A stretch of 64,000 nucleotides of DNA from assembly GCA_945910005.1 (NCBI GenBank), contig OX246743.1, forward strand, positions 14,242,587-14,306,586, in the 5' to 3' direction. Both the position numbers and the translations under genes were made by a program. How positions within the stretch are numbered: the stretch's first letter is position 1; every line of letters starts with the position of its first letter. This DNA is from Isoperla grammatica (Eukaryota > Arthropoda > Insecta > Plecoptera > Perlodidae). This document shows positions 38,844-52,461 of the stretch, piece by piece. The notes under the pieces are model-generated. The model was not told the origin of the DNA. It searched no databases and saw only the letters and a program-made list of their open reading frames with translations.

Positions 38844-41800
38844 AGAAAACATGCGTTGTCCTAATTTGTTCAAGAAGTGGCTTTCATGTCACTGACTTAG
38901 CGCAGGGTTTATCAAGTACAGTCACCTTCACAAGCGAGGAAACATGCGTTGTCTTCATATGTTGCATGTAGTTGCACTCATGTCACTGACTTAGCGCAGG
39001 GTTTATTACGTACAGTCACCGTCACAAGCGAAGAAACATGCATTGTCTTTATATGTTGCATGTAGTTGCTCTCATGTCACTGACTTAGCGCAGGGTTTAT
39101 CAAGTACAGTCACCGTCAAAAGCGAGGAAACATGCGTTTTCTTCATATGTTGCATGTAGTTGCTCTCATGTCACTGAGTTAGCGCAGGGTTTATCAAGTA
39201 CAGTCACCTTCACATGCGAGGAAACATGCGTTGTCTTCATATGTTGCATGTAGTTGCTCTCATGTCACTGACTAAGCGCAGGGTTTATCAAGTACAGTCA
39301 CCTTCACAAGCGAGGAAACATGCGTTGTCTTCATATGTTGCATGTAGTTGCTCTTATGTCACTGACTTAGCGCGGGGTTTATCAAGTACAGTCACCTTCA
39401 CAAGCGAGGAAACATGCGTTGTCCTAATATGTTCAAGAAGTGGCTTTCATGTCACTGACTAAGCGCAGGGTTTATCAAGTACAGTCACCTTCACAAGCGA
39501 GGAAACATGCGTTGTCCAAATATGTTCAAGAAGTGGCTTTCATGTCACTGACTTAGCGCAGGGTTTATCAAGTACAGTCACCTTCACAAGCGAGGAAACA
39601 TGCGTTGTCTTCATATGTTGCATGTAGTTGCACTCATGTCACTGCCTTAGCGCAGGGTTTATCAAGTACAGTCACCGTCACAAGCGAGGAAACATGCGTT
39701 GTCTTCATATGTTGCATGTAGTTGCTCTCATGTCAGTGACTTAGCGCAGGTTTTATCAAGTACAGTCACCTACACAAGCGAGGAAACATGCGTTGTCCTC
39801 ATATGTTGCATGTAGTTGCTCTCATGTCACTGACTTAGCGCAGGGTTTATCAAGTACAGTCACCGTCACAAGCGAGGAAACATGCGTTGTCTTCATATGT
39901 TGCATGTAGTTGCTCTCATGTCACTGACTTAGCGCAGGGTTTATCAAGTACAGTTACTTTCACAAGCGAGGAAACATGCGTTGTCTTCATATGTTGCATG
40001 AAGTGGCTTTCATATCACTGACTTAGCGCAGGGTTTTTCAAGTACAGTCACCGTCACAAGCGAGGAAACATTAGTTCTCTTCATATGTTGCATGTAGTTG
40101 CTCTCATGTCACTAACTTAGCGCAGGGTTTATCACGTACAGTCACTTTCACAAGCGAGAAAACATGCGTTTTCTTCATATGCTGCATGTAGTTGCTCTCA
40201 TGTCACTGACTTAGCGCAGGGTTTATCTAGTACAGTTTCCGTCACAAGCGAGGAAACATGCGTTGTCTTCATTGGTTGCATGTAGTTGCTCTTATGTCAC
40301 TGACTTAGCGCAGGGTTTATCAAGTTCAGTCACCGTCACAAGCGAGAAAACATGCGTTGTCCTCAAATGTTGCATGAACTGGCCTTCATGTCACTGACTT
40401 AGCGCAGGGTATATCACGTACAGTAACTTTCCCACGCGAGGAAACATGTGTTGTCTTCATATGTTGCATGTAGTTGCTCTCATGTCACTGACTTAGCGCA
40501 GGGTTTATCACGTACAGTCACCGTCACAAGCGAGGAAACATGCGATGTCTTCATATGTTGCATATAGTTGCTCTCATGTCACTGACTTAGCGCAGGGTTT
40601 ATCAAGTACAGTCACCTTCACAAGCGAGGAAACATGCGTTGTCCTAATATGTTGCATGTAGTTCCTCTCATGTCACTGACTTAGCGCAGGGTTTATCAAG
40701 TACAGTCACCTTCACAAGCGAGGAAACATGCATTGTCGTCATATGTTGCATGAAGTTGCTCTCATGTCACTGACTTAGCGCAGGGTTTATCAGGTACAGT
40801 CACCTTCACATGCGAGGAAACATGCGTTGTCTTCACATGTTGCATGTAGTTTCTCTCATGTCACTGACTTAGCGCAGGGTTTATCAAGTACAGTCACCTT
40901 CACAAGCGAGAACACATGCTTTGTCTTCATATGTTGCATGTAGTTGCTCTCATGTCACTGACTTAGCGCAGGGTTTATCAAGTACAGTCACCTTCACAAG
41001 CGAGGAAACATGCGTTGTCCTTATATGTTCAAGAAGTGGCTTTCATGTCACTGACTTAGCGCAGGGTTTATCAAATACAGTCACCTTCACAAGCGAGGAA
41101 ACATGCGTTGTCCTAATATGTTCAAGAAGTGGCTTTCATGTCACTGACTTAGCGCAGGGTTTATCAAGTACAGTCACCGTCACAAGCGTGGAAACATGCG
41201 TTGTCTTCATATGTTGCATGTAGTTGCTCTCATGTCACTGACTTAGCGCAGGGTTTATCAAGTACAGTAACCGTCACAAGCGAGGAAACATGCGTTGTCC
41301 TAATATGTTGCATGTGCTGCTCTCATGTCACTGACTTAGCGCAGGGTTTATCAAGTACAGTCACCTTCACAAGCGAGGAAACATGCGTTGTCTTCATATG
41401 TTGCATTAAGTGGCTCTCATGTCACTGACTTAGCGCAGGGTTTATCAAGTACAGTCACCGTCACAAGCGCGGAAACATGCGTTGTCCTTATATGTTGCAT
41501 GGAGTTGCTATTATGTCACTGACTTAGCGCAGAGTTTATCAAGTACAGTCACCTTCACAAGCGAGGAAACATGCGTTGTATTCATATGTTGCAAGTAGTT
41601 GCTTTTATGTCACTGACTTAGCGCATGGTTTATCAAGTACAGTCACCTTCACAAGCGAGGAAACAAGCGTTGTCTTCATATGTTGCATGTAGTTGCTCTC
41701 GTGTCACTGACTAAGCGCAGGGTTTATCAAGTACAGTCACCTTCACAAGCGAGGAAACATGCGTTGTCTTCATATGTTGCATGTAGTTGCTCTTATGTTA

Positions 41801-43747
41801 CTGACTTAGCGCAGGGTTTATCAAGTACAGTCACCTTCACAAGCGAGGAAACATGCGTTGTCCTAATATGTTCAAGAAGTGGCTTTCATGTCACTGACTT
41901 AGCGCAGGGTTTATCAAGTACAGTCACCTTCACAAGCAGGGAAACATGCGTTGTCCTAATATGTTCAACAAGTGGCTTTCATGTCACTGACTTAGCGCAG
42001 GGTTTATCAAGTACAGTCACCTTCACAAGCGAGGAAACATGCGTTGTCTTCATATGTTGCATGTAGTTGCACTCATGTCACTGACTTAGCGCAGGGTTTA
42101 TTACGTACAGTCACCGTCACAAGCGAAGAAACATGCATTGTCTTTATATGTTGCATGTATTTGCTCTCATGTCACTGACTTAGCGCAGGGTTTATCAAGT
42201 ACAGTCACCGTCACAAGCGAGGAAACATGCGTTGTCTTCATATGTTGCATGTAGTTGCTCTCATGTCACTGACTTAGCGCAGGGTTTATCAAGTACAGTC
42301 TTCTTCACAAGCGAGGAAACATGCAATGTCCTCATATGTTTCATGTAGTTGCGGTCATGTCACCGACTTAGCGCAGGGTTTATCACGTACAGTCACCTTC
42401 ACAAGCGAGGAAACATACGTTCTCTTCATATGTTGCATGTAGTGGCTCTCATGTCACTGACTTAGCGCAGGGTATATCACGTAAAGTAACTTTCCCAAGC
42501 GAGGAAACATGCGTTGTCTTCATATGTTGCATGTAGTTGCTCTCATGTCACTGCCTTAGCGCAGGGCTTATCACGTACAGTCACCGTCACAAGCGAGGAA
42601 ACATGCGATGTCTTCATATGTTGCATGTAGTTGCTCTCATGTCACTGACTTAGCGCAGGGTTTATCAAGTACAGTCACCTTCACAAGCGAGGAAACATGC
42701 GTTGTCCTAATATGTTGCATGTAGTTGCTCTCATGTCACTGACTTAGCGCAGGGTTTATCAAGTACAGTCACCTTCACAAGCGAGGAAACATGCATTGTC
42801 TTCATATGTTCCATGTAGTTGCTTTCATGTCACTGACTTAGCGCAGGGTTTATCAAGTACAGTCACCTTCACATGCGAGGAAACATGCGTTGTCTTCATA
42901 TGTTGCATGTAGTTGCTCTCATGTCACTGACTTAGCGCAGGGTTTATCAAATACAGTCACCTTCACAAGCGAGGAAACATGCTTTGTCTTCATATGTTGC
43001 ATGTAGTTGCTCTCATGTCTCTGACTTAGCGCAGGGTTTATCAAGTACAGTCACCGTCACAAGCGAGGAAACATGCGTTGTCCTAATATGTTGCATGTGT
43101 TGCTCTCATGTCACTGACTTAGCGCCGGGTTTATCAAGTACAGTCACCTTCACAAGCGAGGAAACATGCGTTGTCTTCATATGTTGCATGAAGTGGCTCT
43201 CATGTCACTGACTTAGCGCAGGGTTTATCAAGTACAGTCACCGTCACAAGCGAGGAAACATGCGTTGTCCTTATATGTTGCATGTAGTTGCTCTCATGTC
43301 ACTGACTTAGCGCAGGGTTTATCATGTACAGTCACCGTCACAAGCGAGGAAACATGCGTTGTCCTAATATGTTCAAGAAGTGGCTTTCATGTCACTGACT
43401 TAGCGCAGGGTTTATCAAGTACAGTCACCTTCACAAGCGAGGAAACATGCGTTGTCCTAATATGTTCAAGAAGTGGCTTTCATGTCACTGACTTAGCGCA
43501 GGGTTTATCAAGTACAGTCACCTTCACAAGCGAGGAAACATGCGTTGTCTTCATATGTTGCATGTAGTTGCTCTCATGTCACTGACTTAGCGCAGGGTTT
43601 ATCAAGTACAGTCACCTTCACAAGCGAGGAAACATGCGTTGTCCTCATATGTTGCATGTAGTTGCTCTCATGTCACTGACTAAGCGCAGGGTTTATCAAG
43701 TACAGTCACCTTCACAAGCGAGGAAACATGCGTTGTCCTAATATGTT
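38844..43747 (+). repeat. ~7.4-kb higher-order repeat, copy 3 (partial)
   Basis: Matches 31,437-36,060 at offset 7407, changing to 7313 after loss of one 94-bp monomer near 39,170, and then to 7688 after the four monomers missing from copy 2 near 42.7 kb. Shared private variants include CACTGCCTTAGCG near 39,643, CACATGCTTTGTC near 40,913, CACAAGCGTGGAAAC near 41,184 and CGTAAAGTAACTTTCC near 42,480. Private changes include CACAAGCAGGGAAAC near 41,932 and ATGCAATGTCC near 42,322. The end overlaps the start of the next block at 43,662. Confidence 0.82.
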
Positions 43748-46700
43748 CAAGAAGTGGCTTTCATGTTGCTGACTAAGCGCAGGGTTTTATCAAGTACAGT
43801 CACCTTCACAAGCGAGGAAACATGCGTTGTCTTCATATGTTGCATGTAGTTTTACTCATGTCACTGACTTAGCGCAGGGTTTATTACGAAAAGACACCGT
43901 CACAAGCGAGGAAACATGCGTTGTCTTCATATGTTGCATGTAGTTGCTTTCATGTCACTGACTTAGCGCAGGGTTTATCAAGTACAGTCACCGTCACTAG
44001 CGAGGAAACATGCGTTGTCCTCATATGTTGCATGAACTGGCCTTCATGTCACTGACTTAGCGCAGGGTATATCACGTACAGTAACTTTCCCAAGCGAGGA
44101 AACATGCGTTGTCTTCATATGGTGCATGTAGTTTCTCTCATGTCACTGACTTAGCGCAGGGTTTATCACGTACAGGCACCGTCACAAGCGAGGAAACATG
44201 CTATGTCTTCATATGTTGCATGTAGTTGCTCTCATGTCACTGACTTAGCGCAGGGTTTATCAAGTACAGTCACCTTCACAAGCGAGGAAACATGCGTTGT
44301 CCTAATATGTTGCATGTAGTTGCTCTCATGTCACTGACTTAGCGCAGGGTTTATCAAGTACAGTCACCTTCACAAGCGAGGAAACATGCATTGTCTTCAT
44401 ATGTTGCATGTAGTTGCTCTCATGTCACTTACGTAGCGCAGGGTTTATCAATTACAATCACCTTCACAAGCGAGGAAACATGCGTTGTCCTAATATGTTT
44501 AAGAAGTGGCTTTCATGTCACTGACTTAGCGCAGGGTTTATCAAGTACAGTCACCGTCACAAGCGAGGAAACATTCGTTCTCTTCATATGTTGCATGTAG
44601 TTGCTCTCATGTCACTGACTTAGCGCAGGGATTATCAAGTACAGTCACCTTCACAAGCGAGGAAACATGCGTTGTCTTTATATGTTGCATGTAGTTGCTC
44701 TCATGTCACTGACTTAGCGCAGGGTTTATCAAGTACAGTCACATTTACAAGCGAGGAAACATGCGTTGTCTTCATAAGTTGCATGTAGTTGCTCTCATGT
44801 CACTGACTTAGCGCAGGGTTTATCAAGTACAGTAACCTTCACCATTGAGGAAACATGCGTTGTCTTCATATGTTGCATGTAGTTGCCCTCATGTCACTGA
44901 CTAAGCGCAGGGTTTATCACGTAAAGTCACCTTCACAAGCGAGGAAACATGCGTTGTCTTTATATGTTGCATGTAGTTGCTCTTATGTCACTGACTTAGC
45001 GCAGGGTTTATCAAGTACAGTCACCGTCACAAGCGAGAAAACATGCGTTGTCTTTATATCTTGCATGTAGTTGCTCTCATGTCACTGACTTAGCGCAGGG
45101 TTTATCAAGTACATTCACCGTCACAAGCGAGGAAACATGCGTTGTCCTCATATGTTGCATGTAGTTGCTCTCATGTCACTGACTTATCGCAGGGTGTATC
45201 ACGTACAGTCACCATCACAAGCGAGGAAACATGCGTTGTCTTCATATGTTGCATGAAGTGGCTCTCATGTCACTGACTTAGCGCAGGGTTTATCAACTAC
45301 AGTCACCGTCACAAGCGAGGAAACATGCGTTGTCTTCATATGTTGCATGTAGTTGCTCTCGTGTCACTGACTTAGCGCAGGGTTTATCAAGTACAGTCAC
45401 CGTCACAAGCGAGGAAACATGCGTTGTCCTAATATGTTGCATGTAGTTGCTCTCATGTCACTGACTTAGCGCATAGTTTATCAAGTACAGTCACCTTCAC
45501 AAGCGAGGAAACATGCGTTGTCTTCATTTGTTGCATGAAGTGGCTCTCATGTCACTGACTTAGCGCAGGGTTTATCAAGTACAGTCACCGTCACAAGCGA
45601 GGAAACATGCGTTGTCCTTATATGTTGCATGTAGTTGCTCTCATGTCACTGACTTAGCGCAGAGTTTATTAAGTACAGTCACCTTCACAAGCGAGGAAAC
45701 ATGCGTTGTCTTCATATGTTGCAAGTAGTTGCTTTCATGTCACTGACTTAGCGCATGGTTTATCAAGTACAGTCACCTTCACAAGCGAGGAAACAAGCGT
45801 TGTCTTCATATGTTGCATGTAGTTGCTCTCATGTCACTGACTTAGCGCAGGGTTTATCAAGTACAGTCACCGTCACTAGCGAGGAAACATGCGTTGTCTT
45901 CATATGTTGCATGTAGTTGCTCTCATGTCACTGACTTAGCGCAGGGTTTATCAAGTACAGTCACCTTCACAAGCGAGAAATATGCGTTGTCCTCATATGT
46001 TGCATGTAGTTGCGGTCATGTCACTGACTTAGCGCAGGGTTTATCACGTACAGTCACCTTCACAAGCGAGGAAACATGCGTTGTCTTCATATGTTGCATG
46101 AAGTGGCTTTCATATCACTGACTTAGCGCAGGGTTAATCAAGTACAGTCACCGTCACAAGCGAGGAAACATTCGTTCTCTTCATATGTTGCATGTAGTTG
46201 CTCTCATGTCACTGACTTAGCGCAGGGTTTATCACGTACAGTCACTTTCACAAGCGAGGAAACATGCGTTGTCTTCATATGGTGCATGTAGTTGCTCTCA
46301 TGTCACTGACTAAGCGCAGGGTTTATCACGTACAGTCACCGTCACAAGCGAGGAAACATGCGATGTCTTCATATGTTGCATGTAGTTGCTGTCATGTCAC
46401 TGACTTAGCGCAGGGTTTATCAAGTACAGTCACCTTCACATGCGAGGAAACATGCGTTGTCTTCATATGTTGCATGTAGTTGCTCTCATGTCACTGACTA
46501 AGTGCAGGGTTTATCAAGTACAGTCACCTTCACAAGCGAGGAAACATGCGTTGTCTTCATATGTTGCATGTAGTTGCTCTTATGTCACTGACTTAGCGCG
46601 GGGTTTATCAAGTACAGTCACCTTCACAAGCGAGGAAACATGCGTTGTCCTAATATGTTCAAGAAGTGGCTTTCATGTCACTGACTAAGCGCAGGGTTTA

Positions 46701-47268
46701 TCAAGTACAGTCACCTTCACAAGCGAGGAAACATGCGTTGTCCAAATATGTTCAACAAGTGGCTTTCATGTCACTGACTTAGCGCAGGGTTTATCAAGTA
46801 CAGTCACCTTCACAAGCGAGGAAACATGCGTTGTCTTCATATGTTGCATGTAGTTGCACTCATGTCACTGACTTAGCGCAGGGTTTATCAAGTACAGTCA
46901 CCGTCACAAGCGAGGAAACATGCGTTGTCTTCATATGTTGCATGTAGTTGCTCTCATGTCAGTGACTTAGCGCAGGGTTTATCAAGTACAGTCACCTACA
47001 CAAGCGAGAAAACATGCGTTGTCCTCATATGTTGCATGTAGTTGCTCTCATGTCACTGACTTAGCGCAGAGTTTATCAAGTACAGTCACCGTCACAAGCG
47101 AGGAAACATGCGTTGTCTTCATATGTTGCATGTAGTTGCTCTCTGTCACTGACTTAGCGCAGGGTTTATCAAGTACAGTCACCTTCACAAGCGAAGAAAC
47201 ATGCGTTGTCCTCATATGTTGCATGTAGTTGCGGTCATGTCACTGACTTAGCGCTGGGTTTATCACGT
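43662..47268 (+). repeat. Segmental duplicate of 10,454-14,060
   Basis: Offset is a constant 33,208 bp. Shared rare variants include TCATGTTGCTGAC with an extra T in GGGTTTTATC near 43,785, CACTAGCGAGG near 43,995, GAACTGGCCTTCATG near 44,034, TTCACCATTGAGG near 44,838, TATATCTTGCATG near 45,056 and GGGTGTATCACG near 45,194. Private changes here include TTTTACTCATG near 43,851, TTACGAAAAGAC near 43,884 and TTATCGCAGGG near 45,185. It contains the 563-bp segment missing from 4507-8637. Confidence 0.87.
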
Positions 47269-49083
47269 ACAGTCACCTTCACAAGCGAGGAAACAAGCGT
47301 TGTCTTCATATGTTGCATGTAGTTGCTCTCATGTCACTGACTTAGCGCAGGGTTTATCACGTACAGTCACTTTCACAAGCGAGGAAACATGCGTTGTCTT
47401 CATATGTTGCATGTAGTTGCTCTCATGTCACTGACTAAGCGCAGGGTTTATCACGTACAGTCACCGTCACAAGCGAGGAAACATGCGATGTCTTCATATG
47501 TTGCATGTAGTTGCTCTCATGTCACTGACTTAGCGCAGGGTTTATCAAGTACAGTCACCTTCACATGCGAGGAAACATGCGTTGTCTTCATATGTTGCAT
47601 GTAGTTGCTCTCATGTCACTGACTAAGCGCAGGGTTTATCAAGTACAGTCACCTTCACAAGCGATGAAACATGCGTTGTCTTCATATGTTGCATAAAGTT
47701 GCTCTTATGTCACTGACTTAGCGCGGGGTTTATCAATTACAGTCACCTTCACAAGCGAGGAAACATGCGTTGTCCTAATATGTTCAAGAAGTGGCTTTCA
47801 TGTCACTGACTAAGCGCAGGGTTTATCAAGTACAGTCACCTTCACAACCGAGGAAACATGCGTTGTCCAAATATGTTCAAGAAGTGGCTTTCATGTCACT
47901 GACTTACCGCAGGGTTTATCAAGTACAGTCACCTTCACAAGCGAGGAAACATGCGTTGTCTTCATATGTTGCATGTAGTTGCACTCATGTCACTGACTTA
48001 GCGCAGGGTTTATCAAGTACAGTCACCGTCACAAGCGAGGAAACATGCGTTGTCTTCATATGTTGCATGTAGTTGCTCTCATGTCAGTGACTTAGCGCAG
48101 GGTTTATCAAGTACAGTCACCTACACAAGCGAGGAAACATGCGTTGTCCTCATATGTTGCATGTAGTTGCTCTCATGTCACTGACTTAGCGCAGGGTTTA
48201 TCAAGTACAGTCACCGTCACAAGCGAGAAAACATGCGTTGTCTTCATATGTTGCATGTAGTTGCTCTCATGTCACTGACTTAGCGCAGGGTTTATCAAGT
48301 ACCGTCACCTTCACAAGCGAAGAAACATGCGTTGTCCTCATATGTTGCATGTAGTTGCGGTCATGTCACTGACTTAGCGCAGGGTTTATCACGTACAGTC
48401 ACCTTCACAAGCGAGGAAACATGCGTTGTCTTCATATGTTGCATGAAGTGGCTTTCATATCACTGACTTAGCGCAGGGTTTTTCAAGTACAGTCACCGTC
48501 ACAAGCGAAAAAACATTAGTTCTCTTCATATGTTGCATGTAGTTGCTCTCATGTCACTAACTTAGCGCAGGGTTTATCACATACAGTCACTTTCACAAGC
48601 GAGAAAACATGCGTTTTCTTCATATGCTGCATGTAGTTGCTCTCATGTCACTGACTTAGCGCAGGGTTTATCTAGTACAGTTTCCGTCACAAGCGAGGAA
48701 ACATGCGTTGTCTTCATTGGTTGCATGTAGTTGCTCTTATGTCACTGACTTAGCGCAGGGTTTATCAAGTTCAGTCACCGTCACAAGCGAGAAAACATGC
48801 GTAGTCCTCAAATGTTGCATGAACTGGCCTTCATGTCACGGACTTAGCGCAGGGTATATCACGTACAGTAACTTTCCCAAGCGAGGAAACATGTGTTGTC
48901 TTCATATGTTGCATGTAGTTGCTCTCATGTCACTGACTTAGCGCAGGGTTTATCACGTACAGTCACCGTCACAAGCGAGGAAACATGCGATGTCTTCATA
49001 TGTTGCATGTAGTTGCTCTCATGTCACTGACTTAGCGCAGGGTTTATCAAGTACAGTCACCTTCACAAGCGAGGAAACATGCA
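45706..49083 (+). repeat. 3378-bp tandem duplication, copy 1
   Basis: About 36 monomers. The next copy begins immediately after it at a constant offset of 3378. Both copies share rare variants such as GAAATATGCG, GCGCTGGGTTT, GCGATGAAAC, CACAACCGAGG, CAAGTACCGTCACC and GCGAAAAAACATTAG. Differences I noticed are GAGAAAACATG near 47,005 (GAGGAAACATG in copy 2), GCAGAGTTT near 47,068, GCATAAAGTTGC near 47,691 and CTTACCGC near 47,904. That is a handful in 3.4 kb, so this duplication is recent. Confidence 0.92.
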
Positions 49084-52000
49084 TTGTCTTCATATGTTGC
49101 AAGTAGTTGCTTTCATGTCACTGACTTAGCGCATGGTTTATCAAGTACAGTCACCTTCACAAGCGAGGAAACAAGCGTTGTCTTCATATGTTGCATGTAG
49201 TTGCTCTCATGTCACTGACTTAGCGCAGGGTTTATCAAGTACAGTCACCGTCACTAGCGAGGAAACATGCGTTGTCTTCATATGTTGCATGTAGTTGCTC
49301 TCATGTCACTGACTTAGCGCAGGGTTTATCAAGTACAGTCACCTTCACAAGCGAGAAATATGCGTTGTCCTCATATGTTGCATGTAGTTGCGGTCATGTC
49401 ACTGACTTAGCGCAGGGTTTATCACGTACAGTCACCTTCACAAGCGAGGAAACATGCGTTGTCTTCATATGTTGCATGAAGTGGCTTTCATATCACTGAC
49501 TTAGCGCAGGGTTAATCAAGTACAGTCACCGTCACAAGCGAGGAAACATTCGTTCTCTTCATATGTTGCATGTAGTTGCTCTCATGTCACTGACTTAGCG
49601 CAGGGTTTATCACGTACAGTCACTTTCACAAGCGAGGAAACATGCGTTGTCTTCATATGGTGCATGTAGTTGCTCTCATGTCACTGACTAAGCGCAGGGT
49701 TTATCACGTACAGTCACCGTCACAAGCGAGGAAACATGCGATGTCTTCATATGTTGCATGTAGTTGCTGTCATGTCACTGACTTAGCGCAGGGTTTATCA
49801 AGTACAGTCACCTTCACATGCGAGGAAACATGCGTTGTCTTCATATGTTGCATGTAGTTGCTCTCATGTCACTGACTAAGTGCAGGGTTTATCAAGTACA
49901 GTCACCTTCACAAGCGAGGAAACATGCGTTGTCTTCATATGTTGCATGTAGTTGCTCTTATGTCACTGACTTAGCGCGGGGTTTATCAAGTACAGTCACC
50001 TTCACAAGCGAGGAAACATGCGTTGTCCTAATATGTTCAAGAAGTGGCTTTCATGTCACTGACTAAGCGCAGGGTTTATCAAGTACAGTCACCTTCACAA
50101 GCGAGGAAACATGCGTTGTCCAAATATGTTCAACAAGTGGCTTTCATGTCACTGACTTAGCGCAGGGTTTATCAAGTACAGTCACCTTCACAAGCGAGGA
50201 AACATGCGTTGTCTTCATATGTTGCATGTAGTTGCACTCATGTCACTGACTTAGCGCAGGGTTTATCAAGTACAGTCACCGTCACAAGCGAGGAAACATG
50301 CGTTGTCTTCATATGTTGCATGTAGTTGCTCTCATGTCAGTGACTTAGCGCAGGGTTTATCAAGTACAGTCACCTACACAAGCGAGGAAACATGCGTTGT
50401 CCTCATATGTTGCATGTAGTTGCTCTCATGTCACTGACTTAGCGCAGGGTTTATCAAGTACAGTCACCGTCACAAGCGAGGAAACATGCGTTGTCTTCAT
50501 ATGTTGCATGTAGTTGCTCTCTGTCACTGACTTAGCGCAGGGTTTATCAAGTACAGTCACCTTCACAAGCGAAGAAACATGCGTTGTCCTCATATGTTGC
50601 ATGTAGTTGCGGTCATGTCACTGACTTAGCGCTGGGTTTATCACGTACAGTCACCTTCACAAGCGAGGAAACAAGCGTTGTCTTCATATGTTGCATGTAG
50701 TTGCTCTCATGTCACTGACTTAGCGCAGGGTTTATCACGTACAGTCACTTTCACAAGCGAGGAAACATGCGTTGTCTTCATATGTTGCATGTAGTTGCTC
50801 TCATGTCACTGACTAAGCGCAGGGTTTATCACGTACAGTCACCGTCACAAGCGAGGAAACATGCGATGTCTTCATATGTTGCATGTAGTTGCTCTCATGT
50901 CACTGACTTAGCGCAGGGTTTATCAAGTACAGTCACCTTCACATGCGAGGAAACATGCGTTGTCTTCATATGTTGCATGTAGTTGCTCTCATGTCACTGA
51001 CTAAGCGCAGGGTTTATCAAGTACAGTCACCTTCACAAGCGATGAAACATGCGTTGTCTTCATATGTTGCATGTAGTTGCTCTTATGTCACTGACTTAGC
51101 GCGGGGTTTATCAATTACAGTCACCTTCACAAGCGAGGAAACATGCGTTGTCCTAATATGTTCAAGAAGTGGCTTTCATGTCACTGACTAAGCGCAGGGT
51201 TTATCAAGTACAGTCACCTTCACAACCGAGGAAACATGCGTTGTCCAAATATGTTCAAGAAGTGGCTTTCATGTCACTGACTTAGCGCAGGGTTTATCAA
51301 GTACAGTCACCTTCACAAGCGAGGAAACATGCGTTGTCTTCATATGTTGCATGTAGTTGCACTCATGTCACTGACTTAGCGCAGGGTTTATCAAGTACAG
51401 TCACCGTCACAAGCGAGGAAACATGCGTTGTCTTCATATGTTGCATGTAGTTGCTCTCATGTCAGTGACTTAGCGCAGGGTTTATCAAGTACAGTCACCT
51501 ACACAAGCGAGGAAACATGCGTTGTCCTCATATGTTGCATGTAGTTGCTCTCATGTCACTGACTTAGCGCAGGGTTTATCAAGTACAGTCACCGTCACAA
51601 GCGAGAAAACATGCGTTGTCTTCATATGTTGCATGTAGTTGCTCTCATGTCACTGACTTAGCGCAGGGTTTATCAAGTACCGTCACCTTCACAAGCGAAG
51701 AAACATGCGTTGTCCTCATATGTTGCATGTAGTTGCGGTCATGTCACTGACTTAGCGCAGGGTTTATCACGTACAGTCACCTTCACAAGCGAGGAAACAT
51801 GCGTTGTCTTCATATGTTGCATGAAGTGGCTTTCATATCACTGACTTAGCGCAGGGTTTTTCAAGTACAGTCACCGTCACAAGCGAAAAAACATTAGTTC
51901 TCTTCATATGTTGCATGTAGTTGCTCTCATGTCACTAACTTAGCGCAGGGTTTATCACATACAGTCACTTTCACAAGCGAGAAAACATGCGTTTTCTTCA

Positions 52001-52461
52001 TATGCTGCATGTAGTTGCTCTCATGTCACTGACTTAGCGCAGGGTTTATCTAGTACAGTTTCCGTCACAAGCGAGGAAACATGCGTTGTCTTCATTGGTT
52101 GCATGTAGTTGCTCTTATGTCACTGACTTAGCGCAGGGTTTATCAAGTTCAGTCACCGTCACAAGCGAGAAAACATGCGTAGTCCTCAAATGTTGCATGA
52201 ACTGGCCTTCATGTCACGGACTTAGCGCAGGGTATATCACGTACAGTAACTTTCCCAAGCGAGGAAACATGTGTTGTCTTCATATGTTGCATGTAGTTGC
52301 TCTCATGTCACTGACTTAGCGCAGGGTTTATCACGTACAGTCACCGTCACAAGCGAGGAAACATGCGATGTCTTCATATGTTGCATGTAGTTGCTCTCAT
52401 GTCACTGACTTAGCGCAGGGTTTATCAAGTACAGTCACCTTCACAAGCGAGGAAACATGCG
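49084..52461 (+). repeat. 3378-bp tandem duplication, copy 2
   Basis: Follows copy 1 without a gap. The junction lies in a monomer reading ATGCATTGTCTTC then TTGCAAGTAG. At the end of this copy the matching position instead reads ATGCGTTGTCCTAATATG, which fixes the right border to within a few tens of bases. The second half (50,676 on) also recurs at 55,273-58,360. Confidence 0.92.
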
